From NCBI RefSeq assembly GCF_040115645.1, contig NC_089570.1:868001-932000 (forward strand): a stretch of DNA of 64,000 nucleotides, written 5' to 3'. Below are positions 12,889-25,560 of the stretch, piece by piece. Numbering within the stretch: the first letter of the stretch is position 1; every line of letters begins with the position of its first letter. The position numbers and the translations under genes were made by a program. The DNA is from Euwallacea fornicatus (Eukaryota > Arthropoda > Insecta > Coleoptera > Curculionidae). A model generated the notes under the pieces. The model had not been told where the DNA came from. It was given only the letters and a program-made list of their open reading frames with translations, and did no database searches.

Positions 12889-15800
12889 CTAGAAAATGGT
12901 CGAATTCGTTCACAGTTTTTGCGTTATTTTCGCTTTTTGTAACGTGTCAGACTTGAGTGGTTTTCTGTGGCCGTGTAGCTGCACCGAGTGCTTACTTTTT
13001 GGATGCTCCAATTCGTCCATAAATTTGAAATAGTGATATGGTGATGACGCTAGCGATCGGGAATTCCCTCGGAGACAAATTGAATAAATTCAGTGATTTT
13101 ATTCATAACACTCTTTTGCAGAAGGAAAATTGTGCCATTGCAAACATGCCAGATTTGATGGCATTAATTTTCCTTATTGTTTTTTTATATTTTAATGGCT
13201 TTTCAGGGAAATTTTCCGTGATTCAACACTTACGATGCATGGCATTGAAGTTTCCCAGATTGATGGGCTGACTTCTATAGTGGTTATTAAGCGTTTCGGG
13301 GGAGGGAGTAGGCGCTAGCAAGTACTGTGGTGAAACTGAGGGGGTGGGGACGTAGTTCTGATTGGCCTGGTAGACTATTCCCCCGTAGGGAGAGGTTCCT
13401 CCGTAGGGGGACGTAGATTCTGTAATTGTAACTTTTTTATATTTCCTAAGGGTTCTCCTGAAGTTCTTACCTCTAGGCTCGGTTTTAATGGGTTCTAACG
13501 TGTCCATCACCATGACGTCTCTCATCACCATCTCTAAAAAATCATTAATTTAATGAATGTTTCCAAAGGTGGACAGGTGCATAAACAACATGACTAACTA
13601 CGTATTCTGACAGCGCTAAGTGTGGCACACGCTTTTCAAACCCTCCATGCATTAGTAAAGAAAATGTGTAGTTATGTCACGTATACAAAACGCACTCTAA
13701 AAAAATCTAAATAAAATCTACCTAAATTAATTAAACACTAAACAATGGCACAAAACTAAAGTTTTTTGCATGGTGAGCCATGAGATTTCTCATGTGAAGA
13801 GACGGTTTTCCTTAAAAACAGGACGGACTGAGGCGAAAAATGAAAGTGCTGCAGTTACACGTGAAATCTCGCTAATTTGGTCCAATAATAATTAATGTGA
13901 AAAACTGGTGTTGAAAATTGAAAATACCATTTAATTATTTTTTCTATGGGAAACGAACGTCATGGTCATCGCACAGGTATTCATGGCCAAAAGCAAAAAC
14001 AATGTAAAGCAGTTGAAATAAGGAAATCAATTTAGCTTGCCGAAAAACCTCTACAAATGAAAACAGTGATTAAAAGTCAAAGCAAAAAATAGCATGCAAA
14101 AACCTTAGTTCCATACCTTTTTCCCTAGAGGCGTCTTACGGAGATTTGTCCAAGAGTGAAAACAATTTGGTATCAAACGAGGATATATTTAAAAAACACT
14201 CAAAGCAATACAGGAGGTGTTTTGGACATTATAAAACATTCTTTGAATTAAAAAAGGGAGAAACTCGTAATTTTTCGGTAAAAGTGATGCAATAATGATA
14301 AACCTAACAACAACAAACAAGCCAGTTCTTTACAACAAAATTTCTCTATATGTAGTTTACATGCTCCTTACACTCGTTACTGGCATTTAACGCCTGTTGA
14401 AAATTGCTAAATAATAATAATTTTTAACAAAAGTGTTAAGTGATGTTAACAATCAAAATACGTATTTATAACGAGGACTAACAATATTTTAAAGTTAAAT
14501 AAATAATAAAAATAATCACTAAAATGGACCATCAACAGAAAATTGTTATCTTCAGGAACCTAATAACAACAATCTTATTTAAGTGTTTTTTTTAGAGGAT
14601 GTTTAACCGGTGCACTTGAATACAATAATTAAATATTGGTCACATCAATTTACAATACCCAGTAATGGATCTCCATCTAGGAGATATTTCCATGCCATGA
14701 CATAACATCCCATTTTATTTAAAAAAATAGGAAAGAAAAACTCGTGTGTCCACATAATATTCCAACAAACCCATCACCAATGGAGATTTAAAAAAAATGG
14801 ACACTTACTGTCTTGAGGAGTCAATACACCCAGTATTTTTTGACATGACTGGTCGAACTTAGCTCTCTTTCGCTTATTACTGTCCGTATGAACCAAAACT
14901 GAAAGTTCGTTAAAAAAAAATTAGAAAAAGTCGCATTTCTAGGCAGAATCGTGAGTATTTGTGGAATGGCCATTTCCGAGGCCTTTTATGGAAAGTTGCA
15001 TTATCCAGACGGTTACCCAAGGCCGCAATTACATTAGGAAGGGCAGGGAAGGAAAATTTTTGTTCTTACTCTTGAAATTCTCATTTGCCACCAATGTGCC
15101 AACGTCATCAATTCATCGTGAGCATCATCTATCCCACGTACACACCCCCACCTACCAGTTCTGACAGAAGTCAACAGATCCTGCTAAAGTATTAAAGTAG
15201 GCTGTATCGTCTGTCTTCACTTCAGAGTGTGTGCTAGAATAAGATAATGATCATACGCTGCGCAGTAGATTAGAGTTATAGGTCGATAGGAATAATGATG
15301 GCAAATCGAAGTTTAAATGTTATAATCGGATGTTTCAGGAAACCATACGAAAATTTACATCAAGAAGAATCTACGAAAAAACACATTAATGAAACGCAAA
15401 ATTGGAGAGAATAAGGGATCGTCGGTGGTTCAATTTCTGTCACAAACATCGTAAAAAAATGCAGAATCTAAGAGGAAAGTGGTTCAGGTGCAACTCCTCT
15501 CAGGAGGATGTTACGGGGAATCCCAAAAATGAATGCATCACCTAGTGGGCGAAATTCAATCCTAAGAAAGTGAATGATGTTATATTTGCGCCTGTTTGGA
15601 CTGATTGGCGCAATAGCTCCCTCATTGGAAGCTAACTTTCAAAGGATTACAGGAATCACGTCGGGTGAGATTACGTTCTGCCCGCGAGCCGCGCCGCTAC
15701 CTCTGCGCCTGTCAACAATTTGCCCCCCTCTACTGGGGCATAGTAGCAACTAAACTCGTCGAACTCGCTTTGAGTGGCGTGTGGCGCCATCGTGGTGTAA

Positions 15801-18800
15801 AGCGCGTAGTTTTCGGCCTCTGTTAAATCCATCTGCAAATCCGCGTCCACGTCCATAGGAGGCAAAGACGCAGGGGCGATGGTGATGGGCGCAATAGTCA
15901 TTGTAGGTTTCTGATAAAGAGGGAAACTAACCTCTGACTCAGTTATCGGAGGGGGACTATCGTCTTTTAACCGAATTCGTATGCTGTTACTGGAGTGAGT
16001 GGATATGTTTCCTGAGCTCTTAGAGAGGGCACTGTCGACTTGTAACGATCTAGTGCTGTTATAAGAGGGTGTGACGCTCGCTTCGCGCGAGAGCGCCTTG
16101 GCGCTGCATTTGGAGCTTCTGCGCCCAAAAAGTTTGGAAAAGAAACTGCGCTTTTTTGGATTCGGCAGGGTGGCGGATGCGTTTGGCACTGGAGGTAGAC
16201 GTTTACCCGGGGGCACCAACTCCCCTTGAGATTTGGGGCGTTGGAGGTTGAACGATTGAGTGCGGCTCACTGAAGTAGAGCGCATGCTACCCGAGCGGGT
16301 AAGCAAAATGTCGGCCTGCTTGCCTGTGAGCTGGATACTCGTGGTGGACCCTCCGATGTAGGTCTCGAGCTTTTTCGTGCGCTTCGGTGGCAAAGGTGGC
16401 AAGCTGGGATCGTTGTCTCTTTTAGGAGGGAGGGGTGCTGGCCTCATAATTGCGGCCTTAGGGTCATTTTTCGGGGACAAAGGGTCGACTATAACATCTT
16501 CGTAGCGATCGGGGGTGTCGTGCGCGACCGGATTCTTAAAAGCCAGTTGCAAGCTCGTGTACGTCCGTGCATCATCGAAAGACTCCTCGTGCGGAGGTCC
16601 CATCGGAGGCTTCTCGGTCATTTTTGCTACAATCTGCGCGTGAGTGTCCGAGTAAATCTCGTCTAACTCGGCCACTTGATTGATTATTTCATTGAACGAC
16701 TTCTCCTCTACGCTATTACTGACAAGGACAACGTCGTCGTCCAGTTTGGTTTTTTTAACTTCCGCGTATCCAGACGTAATATCGTTATTGTTAGCCTCAA
16801 CTAGAGATTTTGGCAACTTTCCAGCACTGTTCAACTGGCGCTTAGCGACGAGCTTCACGTCATTCGCCAAGATACTATCGAACAAACTATAGTTCGGCTT
16901 CTTCGTGAGGCCACCCTTAAAGGACCAAAAAGGCGTCCTACCTGAGTCCAATGGGAGATACTCGAAAGGGAGCGGTTCGCTAGTCATGCGATCGGATGGT
17001 CTGTAGAGCTGGATGAATACTCTGACAGGTTCCGAAACGTCTAGGGTGCGGTAGGGGGGAGTTTTGAAGGTGATAGCGGTCTGTTTGTGCACCTGGGAGG
17101 GCTGGAAGTCGGCCTTGGCGCACCACACTCGAGCACCATGCGCGTCTTCCTCGTAGAAGTGCACTTCGATGTCTTCTTTTGCCACCTGGATTTCTTTGGT
17201 TACTAACAAATTTGTTCTATTTATGATCCAAATCACGTAACTTTTTATTCACGTCACAAAATGTAGCGATTGAGAGTCGCTTTACGTAAAATGACAAGTC
17301 ATATAGATTTAATATGCTAAAAAAGGATAAACGTACATACGAATGTCTGAACATGATCCTGTTTTTTGCGCGGTTGTCGCCTGATTCGTTGACGTTTTGG
17401 CGGTAAAAATTCATTCTTTTGAGTACCAAAATAATGCTCCTGGTTATTTAATACCGGCGTTGTGATTATTATTGTTGGTATAATGCCCGCGTTTTTAAAC
17501 AGTTGGTCCAGTGATATACACAAACACGTTAATTTTGAAAAAATGTGACATCACTAGTGATAGAAACCCTGTCAGGTGCATAAGAAGCTACGTGATTTGG
17601 ACCATCGATACCCACCTTTTCGCACAAAAGAATCATCTGTCTTCCGCCATCCACATGGCTGACGCATGAACACAGCTGGACAATGGCTAGGTCAGCCATG
17701 GCTTTCTTGTCGTATATCACATCCCCAACTACAGGCCTCAGTGGTATGGTGAACTTGCCATCTTTCGGATTTTCCAGATAAGTCTGGAAACACAGCCGGA
17801 CGGCATTTAAATCTATGGAGGTCGGTTGATTTCTGTGAGCATAACCATCTGCAAAACCACTGGTTAGGCTGGTGATTCGTTTTTACTAGGGGGGCTCACT
17901 TCTAAAGGGGTCTACTTTAATTTGTTCTCTTAGCCGAAGGGAGGACTCGATGTCTCTCTTCTTGACGCACTGGATGCCTAAATTTTGAAACTGGACCCTC
18001 ATGGTTTCCGGTGATATGATTACAGTGCACACGCCGTTTTTGCACTCTTTACCTACTAAATTGTGTGGATGGACCCTAGAAAGGAATTACGGGCCTTTGT
18101 TTAAGTCGCTTCTTTTGTTGTTTAATGGGCAGAAAAAGTGAACAAACAAAAAATTTACGAAAAAATTAATTATAAAAAAACGACTTAACAATGAACGTTT
18201 CAATTTAAGGCGCATTATGTACGGCAAGGTAATTAAGAAGAATGTTTAACAGGTGAATTTATATTATTTGCTTTATAGATTTTTAACGATTTTAACCTTC
18301 AGAGACGCAGATGACAATACGCATATAATTATGTTTACTGAAATCTTCAAGCGTTTAGGAAACTAGTATTCAAACAATTACTTTTTATACGATTAATTGA
18401 GTTGACAAATGTCCGTTTGATAATTAGAATGGCCGTTTTATGCTGACCGTATTGTGATCGCAACATCAATTTTGGTTCACTTTAAGGAATCAATCTCAGC
18501 ACATTGCAGAGACCAAGATTGCTGCGGGCTGAATGCCCACGGTGCGGAAGAATGAACCGGCTGAATCACCCTGTACAACGTGTCTCACGTGACTGTTCAG
18601 AAATTCGGGGGGCGAATCTGTGGAAGATTTTAAGAAAAAGCGGTCATATGAACGTCCATCCGTTTTCGCTTCCTCTCTAAGATGCAGGACAATCGGAAAC
18701 TCCAAGGAATCCGTTCCGATATTGATTAGTTTCATAAAAATTGGGAAGCGTACAATGGACGTAGAGTAGGTGTAACCCTGAAGGTATCACACGAGAAATG

Positions 18801-21800
18801 TGATACGCCACTGTTTTTTAATGAAAATAACTTGCTATTTCTCTCAAAAAAGTCTCTTACATATTTTTTTATAACGTTAATCGTTTTTATGACAAAAGTA
18901 AAACGCAACTGACAAATCGCACTCTGCATAATGTGGGTATCTCCTAGGGCTTGATTACGGGTCTACCCTTAAGATAATTAGCAAATTCTGTTACTTATAA
19001 AGGAAAGGTGAGCAGCTGAGCGTTTCCGAACTGCAATCGTTTGGTTGAAAATGCCTAGGTCACCGAAGATAATGTGGCAAGGCTGAAAGGTTCTTTACCG
19101 GAGAACTTTCCGTACTTAATATAAGGCCCAAATTGAGAGCTTCTGTGGCTGCCCAAATTACGTGTGTTAATGTTTTTGGTGTCACGACCCATTTCTCCAT
19201 TTTGCAAACTATAAAACTTCAAAAATTTGAATCCAAAATGTGGGCGCCACTGGAGTTGGTCGGGTGAAGAGTGCGCTAACAGGAACACCTTGCAAACTCA
19301 GAACAAGGCCACATTGAGGATCAGTGGCAGCACGAAACACTCAGTAAATTTCTATTACGAATACCTTCACCCGTGTATTTTACGTACTGCCCGAATAAGT
19401 CCAATTGACGGTTTCAATGGCGGCACAAACCAGTCCGGTGATTTTACTGATAATTCGTACGTTTTTGGTCTAGTGGGAGAAGTTAATTTAAATAAACCAA
19501 TTGAGATCGTGATTAAAATTTAATGGAATCAACAGATTTGAATTGCGGATGAAATCGTGATTTAAATCAATGGATGTAAATTCTTTCAACACTGCGGTTC
19601 AACGGGTTTCAACTGAAAACAATAAATTCGAGTAATTACTTCAATAAAGTAATGAAAATTATAATAAATGCTATTATTGTTGTTTCTCAATATTTTGCGT
19701 TGTAAGTACTATTAATCCGTCCTTGCCGTAGCAATTATCAAGCCTTAAAGAAATTTCGACCATTTTTTGACTATTTCACAAACGTTTTTTCCCTTCGGGC
19801 AAAATACTCACAAATAAGGTTCGTCCTTCGTAACACAAGACACCACAACCACGGCCCGTCCCTGATATCCACAGATTTGGATTTCTGGGAACGTTTTGTT
19901 TTCCGGGGTGCTGCTCGCACCAGGAATGGAACCCGCAGATCTCCCTTCACATTCATACCGGAACCTGAGGGCTTTCGACGCAGGCTGTTCGATTATCTGA
20001 AATTAAACATCACATAAATGGATATTTTCCAACGTGAAATTTTTTTTGATGTTTCAGAAAATTTGAGGGGAAGTCGGGGTAAAGCGGGACGCACTGTATT
20101 TATTGCACGTCGGAAGATAAGGACCCTGGTGCGGGGCTGAATGCGAATAGAAAACACGTTGCAACATACAAAGCGTTGAGAAAACTACTTACTCTGACTT
20201 CGGCGTCGGGATACCGCTTCTTGTGCGCCCCCGTGTGGTGTTGCTGCGGGGGCACCGTGACCTGCCCCCCTCCGTTCATCATGGAGTAGCCCCTGAACTC
20301 TGGATCAGTCTCATTAATCGCCTCAACTGCAACGATCAACGAGAAATTCTCGATATGAGTCGGTTTTCCGAGTTGGTTCGGTTAAGGCTAATTTTAGCCC
20401 GATGGTCATAGCTATGAGTTTGTACCGGGAATCTCATATAAAGTACACACTTTTCCTTCCTATTGCGGTGAATAATTTAGCGTTTTAATCGATTGAAACT
20501 GTATATCGCAAGGGGAATCCGGGGAATCTCTTGCAAACATGCAAATCGAAAAAACGTTTATTCATGCTGCCTGTACTAAGATTGCGGTTTAGAAAAGGTC
20601 ACGATAGATCTCGAAAATCACTGTTAATTCCTTTTGTAGTGATAAAAAAAAATGTTCTATTTCTGTGGTTCCCGCGAAGCTCTTTCTCTCCACAGGAACA
20701 TATGGGAATGGCCAAAATCAATGTCCTCGATTTACGAGGGACGGTAGCAAAAGCTGCGCTAAAATCGGACGTTTCTGAGCTATTTCTGGATAGGAGTGTA
20801 CAGATTTCATTTTAGCCACGAATCTCTGCGATGACACTGAATTTATTGAACTATGAATACTCATTCGAAACACAAGTCGCTTTAATTGATATTTGCAGCG
20901 AACTTCCTCTGCGAAGCTGCATGTGAGGATTTTTTATATTATGGAGGTACTTACTGACATCACTTAGGTGCGTGGAGTCATAGGGACCGTCAGCTAAATA
21001 TTCCTTCGGCCTGTCTGCAAAAATTTTAGATTTAGCGAAATTGACCTATTTTTTGTTGTGTCATGCGCATGCGTGAAATTATGATTCAAAACAAAATAAC
21101 TGAAAAATAGCAGTTCTAGATAACAAACTAAATGGCAAACAAAAATTGACCTCGAGTTTATCTCTGACTTCTACTGACCCAATGAAGAACCCAGGTTAAT
21201 GTCCTTGAATCCTATTATTATGTACACAGGGTGGTTCAGCGTCGATGGCAGTTTGCACGTCCACCAAAAACTGGACAGATGGTTTTGCCTACATTTCCGA
21301 AAATACATGCGACAATTTGACGCTGTCGGGTTGATCAAAAACCGTCATCTTGTACATGTATTGTGGCATTTTTAGGTTTGCTATTTTCTTTTGATGACTT
21401 CTGCCCAATAATTCCTGTATTTACCTCTAGCGATTCTCGAAATACTAATTTATGTCCTGAGCCTGTTTTGTTTCAAATAAGTCCCCGAGAAAACCTTCGC
21501 TAGAGTACGATTTCAATTCACAAAAAGCGGAGACTTCAGAGGCTGATTCGGAAAAGTTTCATTAATGTAGAAAAAATCGATCTACCATTCATACGGTGGC
21601 TCCTCGTGTAGGTGACTCATCATTAATGATTTTACAGTCAAACACTAAACCTGTCTAAAGTGCATTCTTCAACACGACGCACCCAGTATGTAGCATCGAC
21701 AGTGAACCACCCTGTATAAGACTAACACTATTACCACCACTTTTCGAATGATTCGCAGGCAAATTTGTGGTCTTCCAGTTATGTTGATCGGCGAAAGCAC

Positions 21801-24800
21801 TAAACTAAATTAAAATGAAACGATCTGCGGACGATTAACTACCATCTACAATGACTATAGGTGAAACTTTGAAAATCTTGATCACATTTACCTTCGCATG
21901 AATGCTTTCGGAATGTTTTGTCATACCATAAATATAAAAGAATGAACAGGTAGAACCTCCAACTGATGGACAAGACTTCATGGCAACCCGACAAATTTTC
22001 CGTAGCGTGGAGAGTTCTGTCCATTTCCGCAATGGACAATTGCAACGATGAATGTGGTCACGATGGAGGATCACGCTGGCACTCGTCAGTGCAATTAATG
22101 CATAAGGTAAATGTGATTGAAGTAGAGTTTGAAAAACCAAACCTCAGTTCGGATAAAGTCAATCTTAATACTTAAAATTAAAAAAAATTCATTGTCTATT
22201 ATCCCTTTCAGAATTTCCACATGTTTACGTTCCTCAGTTGTGGTAGATAAGCTATGAGATATGAAAGTAGACTTAGATTTAAAATTACGTAGATTAGGTA
22301 AAATAAAAAGGTATGCAAGTACTCATGTTTCCCTTGAGTTGAGTGGGTACCTGGAGTTTCGTGTTTTTCGGAATTTTTAGATCCGTGTTTTATTAGGTTC
22401 TTTTTGGGACACTCTGAACCCAAAAAAATAGGGGAAAAAGTACGCTTTTTATGTTTCGTTTTTATTTATTTGTTTTGTTGCGGTTATTGGTAACACCCAA
22501 TTTAGCGAATGCATCCGATTTGGCACCTAACTACCCTGCCGGAACGATAGAAGGGCTAAATCGTTAGCTCGAATAAATCCGCACCAATGCGAAACAGCGT
22601 TTTAGCTTTTCAGCTCTAAGGTCAATGTTGCTTGTGGGGTGCACCCACAAATCTGTTCCATGCTCGAAATCATGTTAATCCACTAAATAACTAATCCGAC
22701 ATGGTTCTATATATACTGAAGAAAAAATTGTTACGCCCCTGTTTTTTGAAAATAAGCATAAGTTCCGAACGGCTTGTGGAAAAACAAATTAGCGAATTTT
22801 TTAATTTCTCATTAAGATCGTCGAGATCATCAACTTTTTTTTTTTTAACAATTTAATTAAAATCCATTGCGGGAAATTGCAGTGTGGCATGTTTAAGGCG
22901 GCACCCTGGGCCCCAGCTTTTACGGACGCGCGTTTGTCGCAATTTTCGCCACATTTGATCGAAATTTGTTTGCCCCCGCGTTTGTGTTACGCATTTCTGA
23001 GACACCCGGTATTCACGCTCGACGATAATTGTCGACGTATAAGCAGTTATCAAGCGGAAATGGTGCTTGAGAGAGTAATACAGAAAGCAAGAAAAATACC
23101 ATCGCATAAAGAACAGGAGAAATTTTTCACAGCGGTAAATCCTCTATTTGGCGATAACTATCGAAGTGACTATAAACCTTGAACCGACGATGATCCCATA
23201 ACTATCGTTTACCAATATGATGATAATGTCAAAATGATATTTTGATATTCCAATACATACGTATATCGGTTACTCGGTAGTTTCGTATCTGACGTGGGTT
23301 CATCTGGGCTAATAGGTAATCTAAAGTTAATCTGCATTTTTCTACTGTAAACTTCCCTTGAATTTTCGATAAAATTCCATTCACTATCCGACACTAACTC
23401 TCCGTTGCCTGCACTAGAACAGTATACAGACAACCCGCAATTCTTGTGAAAATCAAGACGTTCTAACTTACAGTGCCGAGTCTTCAGAGCTGAAAAGTGA
23501 GGACCATTCATCAAACTGAAAATGGTTCTTTCTTGTGTGATAAAAAAGTGAGTTCCTTTCAGCTCCAAAGTCGCACTTTGACGAGTTCGAAATTTCAGCA
23601 CAGATAAGTGAGTGTTCAGTCGAATTTTGTTTCATGAAAGTGAGGCAAGTCGCGTTGGCTTTCGTGGAATTGAAGACTGCGGAAAGTGAATTTAAAAAAC
23701 TCAAGTATGCAATTTCTAGATAATTACAATCTAATATATAGATAAATGGCCCTATAATGAGCTGCCATTTTGTGATGGAAGAAAGAGAAAACGGCCAATA
23801 GAATGTCATCTTTAATAATAATAATAATAAAATGGTAAATGCCTATAACATACACCTAAATTTCCTAAGTGAAAGGCCGCTCGGATGTATGTTGAGATTC
23901 GAGACGTGTTCTTATTACTTATTCACTCTTTCAATTGCTAATTAACTAAAATGAACAACGTATGCTTTATGCCCGTGATTGTATGATATGCATCGTCACT
24001 GAAATCAACCTTCTAAATTAGATAGTTATCATTAAGGCAATAAAGGGTTATTAGTAACATGTGTTCGGTGTGACCGCTGATTACAGGGATCCCTTGAAAA
24101 TCATAAAATAATAAACACATATTATGCGAAAAATATTTTCTAGAGATATTGGGTTGATTTTGGAAATTTATGTTGGAAGCCAAAACATTCCACAATGAAA
24201 TTAGATAGAAATAAACATATTTTAGCTCATTCACCGATATAAATAGAAGACTTAATGTAAACTCAAAGTAATAAATAGGAGTTGTGGTACAGATGCTAAG
24301 GGATTTCCGGAGAAATCGGAAACTGCCAGGTACTTTGAGACGGTTTATTTGTTGGAAAGTGTGCTTGATGACTTTAAGTATCAAGACTGAAAATTGGAGG
24401 GATAAGAAAAAATAATTGTCTTGGGTTTATCTACAATTATTCTCTGTATTAAATTGTTTTCTAAGAATTCTTAACTGATAGCGCCCGATATTGCTAATAC
24501 GTTAGTGACAATATGGTGACTCAAAAGTGGCGTTTAGGACGAGGATAAACTAGGGGGCACTACTGACAATATGGTGAATCAACCGTAATGTGTTGGGTAA
24601 GGATAAGTTACGGACTTCTGAAGTGTTTCGAGAATTATCACTTAGTGGGACCGTTATGTTACGTATTCTTCTACTTGTCTGAACATACTACTACGAAAGG
24701 TTCTATTTACATCATTGAGATCCTTGTGTTAGTATAGCGAAAAATTGAGGGTAATTAGACTCTCCCCTGTTCATTCGAGTTTTCCTCAACAAGCAAATGC

Positions 24801-25062
24801 ATGCTTCTACCAAATAACAGTAAATGAACACGGCAAACCATGTACACACCTATTTCGCTCTCGTCCATGACTATTTATAATGTATCGACGGGTTAGGCTA
24901 ATGATGATTCGCGTCCTGCAGTAGAAGCCGCTATATAGGCATAGGAGTATCACATTCACATTTACTTATCAAGAATGCGAAATGACTGAGTTAGGACATA
25001 TTCCTGTTATCGCATTGATTAGGAGATGCTGTTGCTTGATTGCTCACCTTACTAAACAACAT
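12518..25062 (-). CDS. dl: Dorsal (Rel/NF-kappaB), isoform A, spliced
   Basis: Transcription factor of Toll signalling, held in the cytoplasm by IkappaB/Cactus and binding kappaB DNA in the nucleus. Exons I reconstruct (minus strand): 25,053-25,062 (tentative start), 20,955-21,014, 20,193-20,326, 19,812-19,996, 17,900-18,075, 17,616-17,848, 16,942-17,185, 14,809-14,898, 13,234-13,533 and 12,518-12,888. These total 1,803 nt, or 600 aa, with every junction GT-AG and in phase. The Rel homology domain starts near residue 69; the DNA-contacting RFRYECEGRSAGS is at 79-91. The IPT dimerisation domain spans about 267-345. The NLS KRKRAK is at 356-361. The tail holds an acidic/hydrophobic segment with LLDLD, typical of transactivation regions. 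Drosophila Dorsal-A is of similar size (about 680 aa). The gene identity is near certain. The first exon is the weak part, because only 10 coding nucleotides support it. Confidence 0.92.
13059..13068. promoter_or_regulatory. palindromic kappaB motif in a dorsal intron
   Basis: GGGAATTCCC, a perfect palindromic match to the Rel consensus GGGRNNYYCC. It lies in the intron between the last two coding exons of dorsal isoform A. Whether it is bound is unknown. A few consensus matches are expected by chance in 64 kb. Confidence 0.35.
14809..14898 (-). CDS. dl: dorsal isoform-A exon encoding the nuclear localisation signal
   Basis: A 90-nt exon with acceptor CTTTCAG and donor A/GTAAGT. In frame with the upstream exon it reads through HTDSNKRKRAKFD, the basic cluster that follows the Rel homology domain in nuclear Rel proteins and is normally masked by IkappaB ankyrin repeats. 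Placing the NLS on its own small exon makes splicing a switch between NLS-containing and NLS-less proteins. Confidence 0.85.
15671..25062 (-). CDS. dl: Dorsal isoform B, exon read-through form
   Basis: The first seven coding exons are the same as in isoform A, but the donor CAG/GTAGGA at 16,941 is not used. The exon then runs on to a stop at 15,671, giving 770 aa. Residues 1-347 (Rel homology domain and dimerisation domain) are shared; 348-770 are specific to B. The NLS lies on a downstream mini-exon and is therefore absent. The 423-residue tail has proline-rich PLPPKR and PPLPPKR motifs (about 517-535), a basic-hydrophobic run KKRSFFSKLFGRR (about 610-622) and many Ser/Thr. Drosophila has an equivalent splice variant, Dorsal-B, described as a Rel activator lacking the normal NLS. 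The open frame of more than 420 codons after the donor makes a simple retained intron without function unlikely. Confidence 0.88.
17224..17480 (-). repeat. dispersed repeat, copy 1 (in a dorsal intron)
   Basis: This segment fills most of the 430-nt intron between the sixth and seventh dorsal coding exons and is clearly related to 57,282-57,570. Shared blocks include CCAAATCACGTA, TTTTTATTC, CGTCACAAA, AATATGCTAAAAAAGGATAAA, TTTTTTGCGCGGTTG and GGCGGTAAAAAT. Minus-strand frames in both copies share FFSI and NLYDLSFY, but there is no intact protein. It is an unidentified mobile-element fragment. Confidence 0.85.
21223..21718. mobile_element. MITE-like element with TATACAGGGTGG ends
   Basis: Imperfect terminal inverted repeats: the left end reads ACAGGGTGGTTCAGCGTCGATG and the right end, reversed, reads ACAGGGTGGTTCACTGTCGATG. 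They are about 496 bp apart, with TA at the outer edges. The interior has no transposase frame, so it is a non-autonomous element, probably of the TA-inserting mariner/Tc1 superfamily. It sits in the long first intron of dorsal. Confidence 0.7.
23813..23830. repeat. (AAT)n microsatellite
   Basis: Six consecutive AAT/ATA units in the dorsal first intron. Confidence 0.85.
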
Positions 25063-25560
25063 GATTATATCCAATGAAAACGCAAAAAAAATTCGAGGTC
25101 ACCTGCTACAGCACCAGCGAGCTAATAACAACACAACCGAACAATAATAATTATTATTATGCGCGACTTTAGCGAAGACGAAAGTTTGTCCCGCTTTTCC
25201 GTTCGAAATCGTCCGGGCCACCGACTGCTTGAGCCTCAGGACTTGGACGAGGAAAAATGAAACTGAGCAGGATTTATTTTAGGAACGAAGTTTATAAACT
25301 GCGATTGGCGATGGTTCTCGGAATCCTGCGAGCGGACTTGATAAAATCGTGAAACTGCCGCTGTACAGGGTCCGGACGTACTGCCGCCACCAGCTCGTTG
25401 ATACTGCTAATCCGCGATCGCAGGCAAAAGTTCGTTTTCGATTCGCGACGCATGCGATCATTTCTGTTCAAATAAACCGCACTTCACTGGCCTTGCAGGA
25501 AACTGGAATAATAATTATTACTATAATATAGTGATTAAAAACCGATAACTTATAGTTGGG
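25063..25560 (-). promoter_or_regulatory. putative dorsal 5' UTR / promoter region
   Basis: The region directly upstream of the tentative dorsal start is more GC-rich and CpG-rich than the flanking intron and intergenic DNA. That is consistent with a 5' leader or promoter. Short frames occur on both strands, but none resembles a known protein. The start ATG (25,060-25,062) is followed after seven nucleotides by GTAAGG, a good donor. No TATA box is evident to me. Confidence 0.35.

Noticed and set aside
12889..12913. Extending the last dorsal exon upstream to a GTG start
   Set aside because: The acceptor CATTTTCTAG at 12,889-12,890 is the only site giving the required phase; the upstream sequence is intron.
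22853..23182. Open frames on both strands around a GGTGTCTCAGAAATGCG sequence
   Set aside because: The pattern looks like a terminal fragment of an interspersed repeat rather than a gene; no protein similarity.
23209..23809. Two overlapping minus-strand frames of 113 and 130 codons
   Set aside because: They overlap in different frames, show no family similarity and lie within the dorsal first intron; probably chance or an unrecognised decayed element.
25159..25260. 33-codon plus-strand frame beginning MRDFSEDESLSRF
   Set aside because: Short, stops at once, no match, and lies within the presumed dorsal 5' leader on the other strand.
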